Origin: DATBAT01 sp036271375
Lineage (GTDB): Bacteria > Acidobacteriota > Terriglobia > Terriglobales > Acidobacteriaceae
Length of the DNA: 34,783 nucleotides
Reading direction: 5' to 3'
Assembly (NCBI GenBank): GCA_036271375.1
Contig: DATBAT010000180.1
Span: 1-34,783, forward strand
Under the pieces are notes generated by a model. That model was not told where the DNA came from. It made no database searches and was given only the letters and a program-made list of their open reading frames with translations. Shown here piece by piece: positions 1 to 7,714 of the stretch. The position numbers and the translations under genes are program-made. Each line of letters begins with the position of its first letter. Within the stretch, counting starts at the first letter, position 1.

Positions 1-1
1 C

Positions 2-742
2 TTTCCCAAGGAAGACCCGATTGGACACCACTTCGGCGTGTACGACCACAAGTATTCCAGCGCGTTTGAAATTGTTGGCGTGCTGGCGGACGCGAAGTAT
101 TCAAATCCACGGGATGAGGTTCGTCCCATGTATTTCCGGCCGCTGGACCAAAAGCTGGAAGTTGCGGAACCGAATGGCGCGATGGCCGAAGGGCGGTCGC
201 TGTACATCAACTCGGTGACTTTGCGGTTTCGTGGACAGCCGCAAAATATCGATGCGATGGTGCGGCGCACGTTGCAGGACATCGATCCGAATTTGACGGT
301 GATCGATTTACGTTCGCTGGAATATCAGGTGAGCGGCAACTTTAACCAGGAGCGATTGATTGCGCGGTTGACGATGCTGTTTGGGCTCCTCGCGCTGGTA
401 CTGGCTTCGGTGGGGCTGTATGGCATTACTTCCTACTCGGTGGCGCGGCGGACGAGCGAGATTGGAGTGCGCATGGCGCTGGGAGCTACGCGGGGCAACG
501 TTGTGGGGATGGTCTTGCGCAGTGCGTTTGCACAGGTGGGGTTGGGATTGGCGCTGGGGATTCTGATCGCGGTTGCCGCCGGTCGGTATATGGCCGACCA
601 GCTTTATGGAGTGAAGTCGTACGATCCGGTGAGCATGGTGATTGCGGTGGCGGTGCTTTCGACCGCCGCGGCTTTGGCGGCCTTTATTCCGGCGCGGCGG
701 GCAGCGAGTATTGAGCCTATGAAGGCCTTGCGGATTGAGTAG
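2..742 (+). CDS. ABC transporter permease, ADOP/FtsX-like, C-terminal part (5' end outside window)
   Basis: The reading frame is open from base 2, so the N-terminus lies outside the window; about 246 residues are visible. It begins with a fragment typical of the periplasmic MacB-like domain (FPKEDPIGHHFG) and ends with an FtsX-type transmembrane domain. Three hydrophobic segments are visible, near LTMLFGLLALVLASVGLYG, GLGLALGILIAVAAG and MVIAVAVLSTAAALAAF. Between the first two lies the EIGVRMALGAT motif seen in FtsX-like permeases. It ends in RRAASIEPMKALRIE, the usual C-terminus of these proteins. The family (acidobacterial duplicated orphan permease, ADOP) is expanded in Acidobacteriota and resembles MacB permeases, but often lacks an adjacent ATPase. 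The substrate cannot be told. Family assignment is strong; calling it ADOP rather than ordinary MacB is inference because the N-terminal half is missing. Confidence 0.88.
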   Translation, partial: FPKEDPIGHHFGVYDHKYSSAFEIVGVLADAKYSNPRDEVRPMYFRPLDQKLEVAEPNGAMAEGRSLYINSVTLRFRGQPQNIDAMVRRTLQDIDPNLTVIDLRSLEYQVSGNFNQERLIARLTMLFGLLALVLASVGLYGITSYSVARRTSEIGVRMALGATRGNVVGMVLRSAFAQVGLGLALGILIAVAAGRYMADQLYGVKSYDPVSMVIAVAVLSTAAALAAFIPARRAASIEPMKALRIE

Positions 743-795
743 TGCGGGATTTGGCGGTCTTTCCGTCTTCCAATGCGTTCGCCTGGGTGTCGTAA

Positions 796-832
796 GGTCC
801 CTCCGCGCAAAGAACGCGCGTTCGGGATGACA
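796..832 (+). repeat. Dispersed repeat, GGTCCCTC...GGGATGACA family, unit 1
   Basis: It starts with GGTCCCTC and ends with TTCGGGATGACA, the same borders as the units near 9.2, 16.3 and 18.2-18.35 kb. The interior contains a short inverted repeat, CGCGC with GCGCG across AAAGAAC. It lies in the 99-base gap between two convergent genes. All units seen have the same orientation on the plus strand. Confidence 0.6.
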
Positions 833-841
833 CGGTTATTT

Positions 842-1132
842 TTATTGCGCCAGCAGAGAACTGGTGATTTCTTTCCACTCTTGATCCAGAGAGACTTTGC
901 ACTCTGGTTTTCCGGCGCGGGCGTACCAGTAGTTGGCGTTTGGTATGTCGCCTTCTTTGCGGTGGAGGTAGGCGTGTACCCAGGCACCGGGCTGGCCTTT
1001 GTCTTCCTGGGCACGGTCGTGAGCTTTTTCCCAGTTGCCTTTGGCGTCCCACCAGAGGGCGGCGAGGGCAGGGCCCACCGAAACTGGCGGGTTTTCGTCT
1101 TCGATTGATTGCTGGAATTCTTGTTGGGTCAT
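842..1132 (-). CDS. Small conserved protein of unknown function, 96 residues
   Basis: It encodes a short soluble protein with no signal peptide or membrane segment. It is rich in Trp and acidic residues. The core reads ALWWDAKGNWEKAHDRAQ, then AWVHAYLHRKEGDIPNANYW. I recall similar small proteins as conserved hypotheticals in several bacterial phyla, but no function is established. The paired helices with a WEKAH and ANYWYARAG pattern look like one or two TPR/SEL1-like helical hairpins, which is inference. It is the last gene of the minus-strand run containing the glucan synthase, 113 bases after it, with a palindromic repeat between them, so co-transcription is possible but not shown. The ATG at 1132 is the only good start. 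Confidence 0.75.
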   Translation of the reverse strand: MTQQEFQQSIEDENPPVSVGPALAALWWDAKGNWEKAHDRAQEDKGQPGAWVHAYLHRKEGDIPNANYWYARAGKPECKVSLDQEWKEITSSLLAQ

Positions 1133-1180
1133 GAGCGGGTCTATTTTACGGCAAGATCTTTCGGACGGGTCTGTGATGAA

Positions 1181-1207
1181 AGACGTAGCTAGCTACGTCT
1201 CTACGCC
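1181..1207. repeat. Palindromic dispersed repeat, GCTACGTCTCTACGCC family, unit 1
   Basis: Bases 1181-1200 form a perfect 20-base palindrome (agacgtagctagctacgtct), followed by ctacgcc. The same GCTAcGTCTCTAC tail recurs near 7690 and 9450, each with a palindromic left part. It lies in the gap between the glucan synthase stop and the small 96-residue protein and could form a hairpin in the transcript. Confidence 0.65.
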
Positions 1208-1217
1208 AAGGATTGGT

Positions 1218-1257
1218 TGGGAATTTAGTTTCTAATTTTTGGTTCTTAGTTCTCAGG
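1218..1257. repeat. Degenerate AGTTYYTAGTT-type AT-rich repeat, copy 1
   Basis: An AT-rich stretch of degenerate units such as tttagtttctaa and ggttcttagttctcagg. A related run occurs at 14275-14340 (agtttttagttcctagttct), and a looser relative at 9321-9352. It crosses the 3' end of the glucan synthase gene, overlapping its stop region. Confidence 0.4.
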
Positions 1258-4200
1258 CTTTTTGTTGCCGGTAGCGGTTACGCGCACGTGGGAGACTGGC
1301 TTTTCGTGGAGTAAGAGTTCCGTGGCCTGGACTCTGGGATCGCTGTGGAACCAGTTCTGGACTACGCCGTCGTGGAGGAAGTTGGCGATGGAGAGAAGAA
1401 TCATGCCTTGGTGGTGGGCCATCCAGCAGCGAATGATTTCGCACTTTGGCCGCCACGAGCGTTTGGTTGAAGCGCTGTAGTCGGCGGATTCGTAGAAGCC
1501 GTAGGGGCCGAACCATCCGTCCTGGGTCATTCGGCGCAGGTTCTCGACCGAGGCTGGCGCGTCCACGTGCATGGCGAGGAATGTTGAGTAAGGCGAGATG
1601 ACCAGCTTGTTGGAATCTTCGCTGCGCAGCGCGAGGCTGGGAATTCCGAAGGCATGGTACTGGTAGTTGCCTTGCGGATCGGTTTCGGAGTGCGCTGATT
1701 CGGAAATGCCCCAGGGAATTCTTTTAGCCGCAGTGTAGGCCTGCTGCGATTTCACGACTGCGATGCGCGAACGGTCGAGAAGCGTGTTCGCATAGGTACG
1801 CATCCAGATGGCGGGCATCAGGTATTCGAACATGGTGCCGGTCCAGGAAAGAAGGACGGGGCGGCCTTTGTCGAGGGTATGGGCACGGCCCAGCATGAAC
1901 CAGGTTTCCTGCGGGAGATCTTCCTTGGCGATGGCGGCGAACATCGCAGTGCGGCATTCGCTGGCCAGCAGGTCGTAGCAGGCGGAGTGCAATTCCTGAA
2001 GATCCAGATCGTAGCCGATGGACAATAATTTGCGGCGGCGATTAAGCAGGAAGCGGAAGTCCATAGCGTTGGCGAAGCGGCGGGCTTCGGCGGCGATGCC
2101 GCGAAGATCGTCAGTGAGTTGCAGCACGTTGGCACGGGCATGGGGCAGCAATGCCTGAAGATTCTGGCAAAGGACTTTGTGGCTCTCGGAATCGGTCGAG
2201 CCGCGAACGAACGACAGATGCTGGTCAAGCTTGTCGATGAACTGCGGCAAACGATCGAGTCCCAGGGTGTGCGAAGCCAATTCCAGCTTGACCGCTGGGT
2301 CACTCCACAACGGGGCGAATTCCATAGACAGCCAGGGCAAATATGACTGCACGGTTTGCTTGATCATCTTGAGGCGAACGACGGCCTCAGCGGCGAACCA
2401 CTCGACGTCTTTGGCTGGCTTCGATTTGCTGGGCACGTGAGCTTCGTCGAGGAAATTGTCGGGCAGTTCGAGAATGTGATGCAGCCATTCTTCCTCGTGC
2501 ATCTCGCGATCGAAGCGTGCCAGCACCTTCTTAGGAACTTCATGCAGGTCGACCAGAATGCGGAGGTGATCGAAGAAGCCCTCGGCCAGACTGGAATGCA
2601 GAAGCGGACGCCGCAGGCGTTCCATGGTGCCTTGTTCGAGAGTCCACAAAGAGGCGATGAGGTTTCCGTTGTCGACTGAGGAAATGAACGCCGGGGGCAA
2701 GGTCTCGAGCGTGCGGGTGTCGTACCAGTTCAGCAGTTGGCCGCGATAACTGCGCAGCTTTTCCATCGTGCCCATGGTGAGGTGCGTTAACTCGGAAAAT
2801 TCGGGAACGGTCAGGTAGCCGAATTCGCAGGCCACCTGGCGCGCATTGAGCAAGAGGCCAAGGTTAGTGGGCGAGACACGCGGGGCGACGCGAGGTGAGG
2901 TTGAGTCAGGCTCTTCCTGAACGTTGTCGGGGATGAGCCAGTTGTGTTCTGCAGTGCAGAACTCACTGAAGTAGCGCCAGGTGCGCAACGCGGCGCGGCG
3001 CAGGAACAATTCGTCGTTTTCCGTGGCTTCGTAGCGAAGCGGTTGCGACGGATTGTTGAGCCACACGGAAAACGGTTTGCTCAGTGCCCAGAGAATTAAA
3101 ACTGGCGAAGCGGCATAGAGAGCGTGGGGACGCGCGTAGTAAAGAATCACGCCCAGGCCGACGGCGATTACCGGGACCCAATTGAGATAAATGTCGGCCG
3201 GCGATTTTCTTTCCTTGGCGACTTCGGCTTCTTCGGCGGTTTCCCATTCGAGCAGCCGGCGGCCGGTGACCATGCGCCTTACCAGCGAGCGAACTACCGC
3301 GTCGACAGAGAGCAACATCTGGTGCGGCAAGAAGGTCAACGTCAGCAGAAGATTTACGCAGTTGGAGCCGAGAGTGGAGAAAGCGTCCTGCGCGACGCGG
3401 TGGCTGGATTCGACTACGGAGCGCACCAAGCCGAATATCAGTTGCAGAAATGCCGGCAACAGCAGGATGACGATGCTGGCCAGCGTCCAGTAGCGGGCGG
3501 AGCCGGGGAGCACGAGCCATCCGAGAATAAAGAGCAGGAAGGTTGCGGGCTCGACCAGGCTGCGGCGGAGATTGTCGAGAATCTTCCACTGCGAGATTAC
3601 AGAGATGGGATTGGGAACCAGCGTGCGCGATTCGTCGAGGACGCGGGGAAGGAGCCATCCAGCAATCTGCCAATCGCCACGCAGCCAGCGGTGTTTGCGG
3701 CGGTTGTAGGCGCTGTAGTGGGATGGGTAATCTTCGATGACTTCGACGTCGCTGACCAGTCCAGCGCGAGCGTAAGCGCCTTCGATCAGATCGTGACTAA
3801 GCAAAGCGTTGCGCGGGAAGCGGCGCTCGAGGACCTGATGAAGCGTGTTGACCTCGTAAATGCCTTTGCCGGTGAAGCTGCCTTCGCCGTAGAGGTCCTG
3901 ATAGACGTCAGAGACGGCGCGGGTGTAGATGTCGAAGCCGGTCTCTCCAGAGAAGATTCCAGCGAGACGTGAGCGGGCGGCGCTCTCGACGCTGACCCCG
4001 ACGCGGGGCTGGAGAATGCCGTATCCGGCGACCACGATATTGCGTTCGGGGTCGATGATGCCCTGATTGAGCGAGTGCGCCATTGCGCCGACCATGCGGT
4101 GGGCGGAGTGGCGTGGAAGTTCGGTGTCGGCATCGAGGGTGATGACGAAACGAACTTTCGGCAGCACGGAAAGATTGCCGACCTTCACCGGGAAGCTGTC

Positions 4201-5754
4201 GTACTCGTTGCGCAGCAGCTTGTTGAGATCCATCAGCTTCCCGCGCTTGCGTTCCCAACCCATCCAGACGCCCTCGCGCGGGTTGTAGATGCGATGGCGA
4301 TGCAACAGCATGAACAGACCCTGACCTTCGCCCGCATGCTTCTCGTTCAGATTGCGAATGAGTTCGGAGCAGAGTTCGACCAGCGGGTCATTTTCCAGCG
4401 AGGGTTCTTTAGCGTCGGGCAAGTCGGTGACCAGCGCGAAGTGCATGTTGGGATCATGATTGCCGATGTAGCGGATTTCGAGGTTCTCGACCAGGCGGCG
4501 GACCTGCTTTTCGCTTAAAAGCAGACTGGGAACCCCGATCAAGGTGACGCAGTCGTCGGGAATTCCCCTGGAGAAGTCGAGCTTGGGGAGAATGCGGGCC
4601 GAGAGAATCGAGGTGACGAGATAGGTAACGATCTGTACCGCGCTTTGCGAACCGGGTAGCAGTAACACCACCATCGACAGCAGGTAGAGCTCAAAGGAGC
4701 GATAGGGATCGCGAACCAGCAGCAGAATGCCGGCCATGATTAACAGGGTCAGGAGCGCGATGGCCGGAACATAGAAATCGTCAGGATGGCGGCGCAGAAA
4801 CATGGAAACGCGCTGCCCGAACTTGGCGCGATAGCCAACGCGATGGTGAAGCTGGTCCACGCCTTCGGCGACGAGATAGTAGCCGACGTGAGCATGGCGC
4901 TCGATGATTCGGGGGTCGGATTCTTTGCGTTGTGCGCCTTCACGCGCGAGGGCAATGGCGTGAGTAGCGACTTCGAATTCGTTGAGCTCGGAACGCTCGG
5001 CAATTTCGATGATCTGCTTGCGATAGTATTCGCGGCTTTCGAAGTCCATGCGAGGATAGGTACCCGCAGGGTCTTGCCTCAGGACTTGATCGAATACCAC
5101 CAGCGGTTCGAGAACTTCTTTCCAGTTGGCTTGGCTTACGTCGCGCAGGCTGCGAATGCAGGCGCCGGTCCCGTAGGTGCCTTTGCGATCTTTTAGGAGT
5201 TGCAGGCCGCGAGAGATCACCTGCTCCAGAAGCACGAGCTTCAGGGATGTGATCAACATGGACAACTCTTTCAGGTTGAGAACGGTGACCTTTTGGAAAG
5301 AGTCGACGTAGGCGCTGAAGCCTTCCTCGGTGAACTGGTTTTGCGAGGCTTTGAGAAATTCTTCGGCCACCGCCAGCGGACGAGGCGTTACCGCTTTGGC
5401 TGGAGTGCGAACGTGGGGAATGGTTTCGAGACTTTGCAGTCCGTCGGCTGCGTCTTGTACTCCTGCGTGAATCAGACGGACGTTATCGCGAAGCCAGCGG
5501 AAGTCGTCGGAGACATCTTCTTCCGTGCGGTACTCGTTCAGGCCTTCGACCAGCGGCTGGAGTTTCGCAACCGCTGCGTGGAAACGATCGGCGGCTTCGG
5601 TCGACGAAGGAGTGTTCGGGAGCCAGGGAAGCTTGGGCGCGGCGCTTAGCGCGGACGCACGAAGAGCATCGAGATCGAGCGAGATCTGCGCCGAGGAATC
5701 AAAATGCTTTTCGGCTTCTTCGCGTGCAACTTCCAGATGAGTGTTTTGCGGCAT
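1246..5754 (-). CDS. Cyclic beta-1,2-glucan synthase-like protein, GT84 + GH189-type domain, no GH94 domain (NdvB-like)
   Basis: A 1502-residue membrane protein. Residues ~330-390 hold the first membrane segments. Residues ~470-700 form a GT2-like GT84 domain with TLDADTELP (~541), EGSFTGKG, SHDLIEG (~653) and the RWLRGDW motif (~690), as in processive glycosyltransferases. More membrane helices follow at ~735-790 and ~860-895. The C-terminal third matches the glycoamylase-like/GH189 cyclisation region of NdvB (LLSWTGTMFEYLMP, WGISESAH at ~1350, GPYGFYESADY, MAHHQGM at ~1446). Known NdvB/ChvB proteins are about 2800 residues, with a C-terminal GH94 phosphorylase region that limits chain length. 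This protein stops just after VQATELLLHEKP, where GH94 would begin. Known family members use UDP-glucose to make beta-1,2-glucan on the cytoplasmic side of the inner membrane; the product here is inferred. An AGGA Shine-Dalgarno overlapping the stop of the upstream ABC gene supports the ATG at 5754. Confidence 0.88.
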   Translation of the reverse strand: MPQNTHLEVAREEAEKHFDSSAQISLDLDALRASALSAAPKLPWLPNTPSSTEAADRFHAAVAKLQPLVEGLNEYRTEEDVSDDFRWLRDNVRLIHAGVQDAADGLQSLETIPHVRTPAKAVTPRPLAVAEEFLKASQNQFTEEGFSAYVDSFQKVTVLNLKELSMLITSLKLVLLEQVISRGLQLLKDRKGTYGTGACIRSLRDVSQANWKEVLEPLVVFDQVLRQDPAGTYPRMDFESREYYRKQIIEIAERSELNEFEVATHAIALAREGAQRKESDPRIIERHAHVGYYLVAEGVDQLHHRVGYRAKFGQRVSMFLRRHPDDFYVPAIALLTLLIMAGILLLVRDPYRSFELYLLSMVVLLLPGSQSAVQIVTYLVTSILSARILPKLDFSRGIPDDCVTLIGVPSLLLSEKQVRRLVENLEIRYIGNHDPNMHFALVTDLPDAKEPSLENDPLVELCSELIRNLNEKHAGEGQGLFMLLHRHRIYNPREGVWMGWERKRGKLMDLNKLLRNEYDSFPVKVGNLSVLPKVRFVITLDADTELPRHSAHRMVGAMAHSLNQGIIDPERNIVVAGYGILQPRVGVSVESAARSRLAGIFSGETGFDIYTRAVSDVYQDLYGEGSFTGKGIYEVNTLHQVLERRFPRNALLSHDLIEGAYARAGLVSDVEVIEDYPSHYSAYNRRKHRWLRGDWQIAGWLLPRVLDESRTLVPNPISVISQWKILDNLRRSLVEPATFLLFILGWLVLPGSARYWTLASIVILLLPAFLQLIFGLVRSVVESSHRVAQDAFSTLGSNCVNLLLTLTFLPHQMLLSVDAVVRSLVRRMVTGRRLLEWETAEEAEVAKERKSPADIYLNWVPVIAVGLGVILYYARPHALYAASPVLILWALSKPFSVWLNNPSQPLRYEATENDELFLRRAALRTWRYFSEFCTAEHNWLIPDNVQEEPDSTSPRVAPRVSPTNLGLLLNARQVACEFGYLTVPEFSELTHLTMGTMEKLRSYRGQLLNWYDTRTLETLPPAFISSVDNGNLIASLWTLEQGTMERLRRPLLHSSLAEGFFDHLRILVDLHEVPKKVLARFDREMHEEEWLHHILELPDNFLDEAHVPSKSKPAKDVEWFAAEAVVRLKMIKQTVQSYLPWLSMEFAPLWSDPAVKLELASHTLGLDRLPQFIDKLDQHLSFVRGSTDSESHKVLCQNLQALLPHARANVLQLTDDLRGIAAEARRFANAMDFRFLLNRRRKLLSIGYDLDLQELHSACYDLLASECRTAMFAAIAKEDLPQETWFMLGRAHTLDKGRPVLLSWTGTMFEYLMPAIWMRTYANTLLDRSRIAVVKSQQAYTAAKRIPWGISESAHSETDPQGNYQYHAFGIPSLALRSEDSNKLVISPYSTFLAMHVDAPASVENLRRMTQDGWFGPYGFYESADYSASTKRSWRPKCEIIRCWMAHHQGMILLSIANFLHDGVVQNWFHSDPRVQATELLLHEKPVSHVRVTATGNKKPEN

Positions 5755-5766
5755 GAACTAAAAATC

Positions 5767-7605
5767 CTAACGGTAGCTGGCAGCTTGCATTTCGAACATT
5801 TCGGCGTAACGTCCGCCGCGCCGGGTGAGCGAGTCGTGGTTACCCTCTTCGGCGATCTTGCCGTTTTCGAGCACTATGATGCGGTCGGCCATGCGTACGG
5901 TTGAAAAGCGATGCGAGATAAAGAGCGCCATTTTACCCAGAGTCAGCTCGGCAAAGCGCTCAAAGACTTCAAATTCGCTGCGGGCGTCGAGGGCGGCAGT
6001 GGGCTCGTCAAGTATTAAGACCTCGGCATTGCGCAAATATGCCCTAGCCAGTGCAATTTTTTGCCATTCGCCGCCGGAAAGATCGACTCCGCCTTCGAAG
6101 CGGCGGCCTAACATTTGCTCATAGTTGAGCGGAAGTTTGCGTACTACGTCGCTGGCTAAACCTTTTTCCGCAGCGGCGATGATTAGGTCGCTACGGTCAA
6201 TATCCTCTACCTTGCCGACGGCAATGTTCTCCCGGGCGGTCATCTCATAGCGCATGAAGTCCTGAAAGATGACGCCGATTTTGCGATAGAGGTCGTCGAG
6301 ATCGTAGTCGCGGAGATCGACACCATCGAGGAGAACCTGGCCCTCAGTGGGATCATAGAGGCGGGTGATCAGCTTGACGATGGTGGTTTTGCCCTGACCA
6401 TTTTCTCCGATGAGGGCGACGCGCTCGCCGGGGCGAAGGGAAAAGTTGAAGCCTTCCAGGATCATGCGCTGCGCGCCGGGATAACGGAAACCGACGTTGC
6501 GGAATTCGAATCCCTTGGTGAAAGGATGCGGAACCGGCAACGGATTGGGCTTGGAGCGGATGGTGGGCTGCATGTCGAAGAAGGCGAGCAGGTCGGTGAG
6601 AAAGAGCGCTTGATCGGCGATTCCAGCGAGGGTCGAAAAAACTTGCTGAATGTTGATGCTGGCCTGCTGAATGGCGCTGGTGAGGAAGACCAGCGAGCCG
6701 ATGGTGATCATGCCGGCGATGGTGCGCCAGATCACGAAGACATAGGCGGAGTAGTATCCAGCGGTTCCGATAAGCGAGAGGAATGAGCCGACGATCAGGC
6801 GGCGGCGGGCGAGTGCAACATCTTCCACGTAAATCTGGTCGGAGAGTTTGGTGAAACGTCCGGTAAGGAATTTTGCCAGGCCGAAAAGTTTTAATTCTTT
6901 GGCGGCTTCTTTGCTTCCGCCGAGCACGCGCAAGTAATCGAGCTGGCGGCGGATGGGAGTCTGGCGGAAATTCTTGGCGTATCCGAGAAATGCGAAGTGG
7001 CTTTCGCCTAAGAACGCGGGAAGGACGCCAGCGACCAGCATCAGCATCAGCCAGGGCGAGTAGAAGACTACGGCGACTGACATCGTAATTGCGGTGATGA
7101 CTTGCTGTTCGAGGCGTCCGATGGACTGGATCATGCCCAGTCGGTCGGTGGCTTGCACTCGCGCTCGCTCGAGGCGGTCGTAGAAAACTGGATCTTCGTA
7201 GGCGATGAGATCGAGTTCCGACGCGTGCTTCATGACTTCTATGCTGACGTGGCGGGTGTATTTTTCCGCGAGCAACGTGTCGGAGTAGTCGAGAGTACGG
7301 GCCAGGAGGCTGCTGAAAACCGCGATGCCGAATTCGCCGGCGACCAGATACCAGAGGCGCTGGGGCACGGGCTGATGAACAGAGAGCGAGTGGACGATGA
7401 TGTCGATGATCTGTTTGGTGACCCAGATCAAGGCTACGGGCAAAAGGGAGGCGAAGACGCGGGCGACGAGCCCGTAGGTGACCACGCCGGGGCCGGAGCG
7501 CCAGACGATCTTTAATACTGGAGGGACGTTGCGGAGGGCGGTGAGGCGGTCTCGCCAACTGCTCCAGAAACTGTCTTGGGGTTTGGATTGCATGAGTGCG
7601 GACAA
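5767..7605 (-). CDS. ABC exporter, fused transmembrane and ATPase domains; candidate glucan exporter
   Basis: A 612-residue half-transporter. The N-terminal ~330 residues form an ABC transmembrane domain with helices such as GLVARVFASLLPVALIWV and FGIAVFSSLLARTL. The ATPase domain follows, with Walker A GENGQGKTT (~405), Q-loop VIFQDF, signature LSGGEWQKIALARA (~512), Walker B VLILDEPTAALD (~530) and H-loop LFISHR. It should act as a homodimeric exporter in the inner membrane. Its stop lies 12 bases before the start of the cyclic glucan synthase. In Rhizobiales the NdvA/ChvA ABC exporter carries cyclic beta-1,2-glucan to the periplasm, so that is the best guess for substrate. By sequence feel it is closer to the general peptide/lipid-type exporters than to NdvA, so the substrate is inference from position. 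Confidence 0.85.
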   Translation of the reverse strand: MSALMQSKPQDSFWSSWRDRLTALRNVPPVLKIVWRSGPGVVTYGLVARVFASLLPVALIWVTKQIIDIIVHSLSVHQPVPQRLWYLVAGEFGIAVFSSLLARTLDYSDTLLAEKYTRHVSIEVMKHASELDLIAYEDPVFYDRLERARVQATDRLGMIQSIGRLEQQVITAITMSVAVVFYSPWLMLMLVAGVLPAFLGESHFAFLGYAKNFRQTPIRRQLDYLRVLGGSKEAAKELKLFGLAKFLTGRFTKLSDQIYVEDVALARRRLIVGSFLSLIGTAGYYSAYVFVIWRTIAGMITIGSLVFLTSAIQQASINIQQVFSTLAGIADQALFLTDLLAFFDMQPTIRSKPNPLPVPHPFTKGFEFRNVGFRYPGAQRMILEGFNFSLRPGERVALIGENGQGKTTIVKLITRLYDPTEGQVLLDGVDLRDYDLDDLYRKIGVIFQDFMRYEMTARENIAVGKVEDIDRSDLIIAAAEKGLASDVVRKLPLNYEQMLGRRFEGGVDLSGGEWQKIALARAYLRNAEVLILDEPTAALDARSEFEVFERFAELTLGKMALFISHRFSTVRMADRIIVLENGKIAEEGNHDSLTRRGGRYAEMFEMQAASYR

Positions 7606-7673
7606 CTAAAGATGCTTTTCGGGGCCGGTGGTTTGTTTCCTGCTGACAGTAGTTTACTTGATTTCCGACCGCT

Positions 7674-7697
7674 GAGACGTAGCGGAGCTACGTCTCT
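7674..7697. repeat. Palindromic dispersed repeat, GCTACGTCTCTAC family, unit 2
   Basis: A perfect inverted repeat of 10 bases, gagacgtagc and gctacgtctc, separated by gga, followed by tac. It lies in the 109-base gap between the GH39 gene and the ABC exporter gene. It shares its right half with the copies near 1190 and 9450. Confidence 0.65.
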
Positions 7698-7714
7698 ACA
7701 GGGCATGGTGGGAG

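Noticed and set aside
604..1052. Open frames of 111-136 codons on the minus strand between the ADOP fragment and the small 96-residue gene
   Set aside because: They cross the permease stop and a dispersed repeat, and have low-complexity basic composition; the 96-residue frame shows conserved-looking motifs and is preferred.
3124..3972. 282-codon open frame on the plus strand inside the glucan synthase gene
   Set aside because: It is antisense to the well-supported GT84 domain, has no recognisable domain, and its composition follows the reverse complement of the real gene.
6353..7558. 401-codon minus-strand frame inside the ABC exporter gene
   Set aside because: It is Arg/Pro/His-rich shadow coding in another frame of the exporter, which has all ABC motifs in order.
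5767..7605. Naming the ABC exporter NdvA/ChvA outright
   Set aside because: Only the genomic position supports it; the membrane domain does not show obvious NdvA-specific sequence, so the substrate is left as inference.
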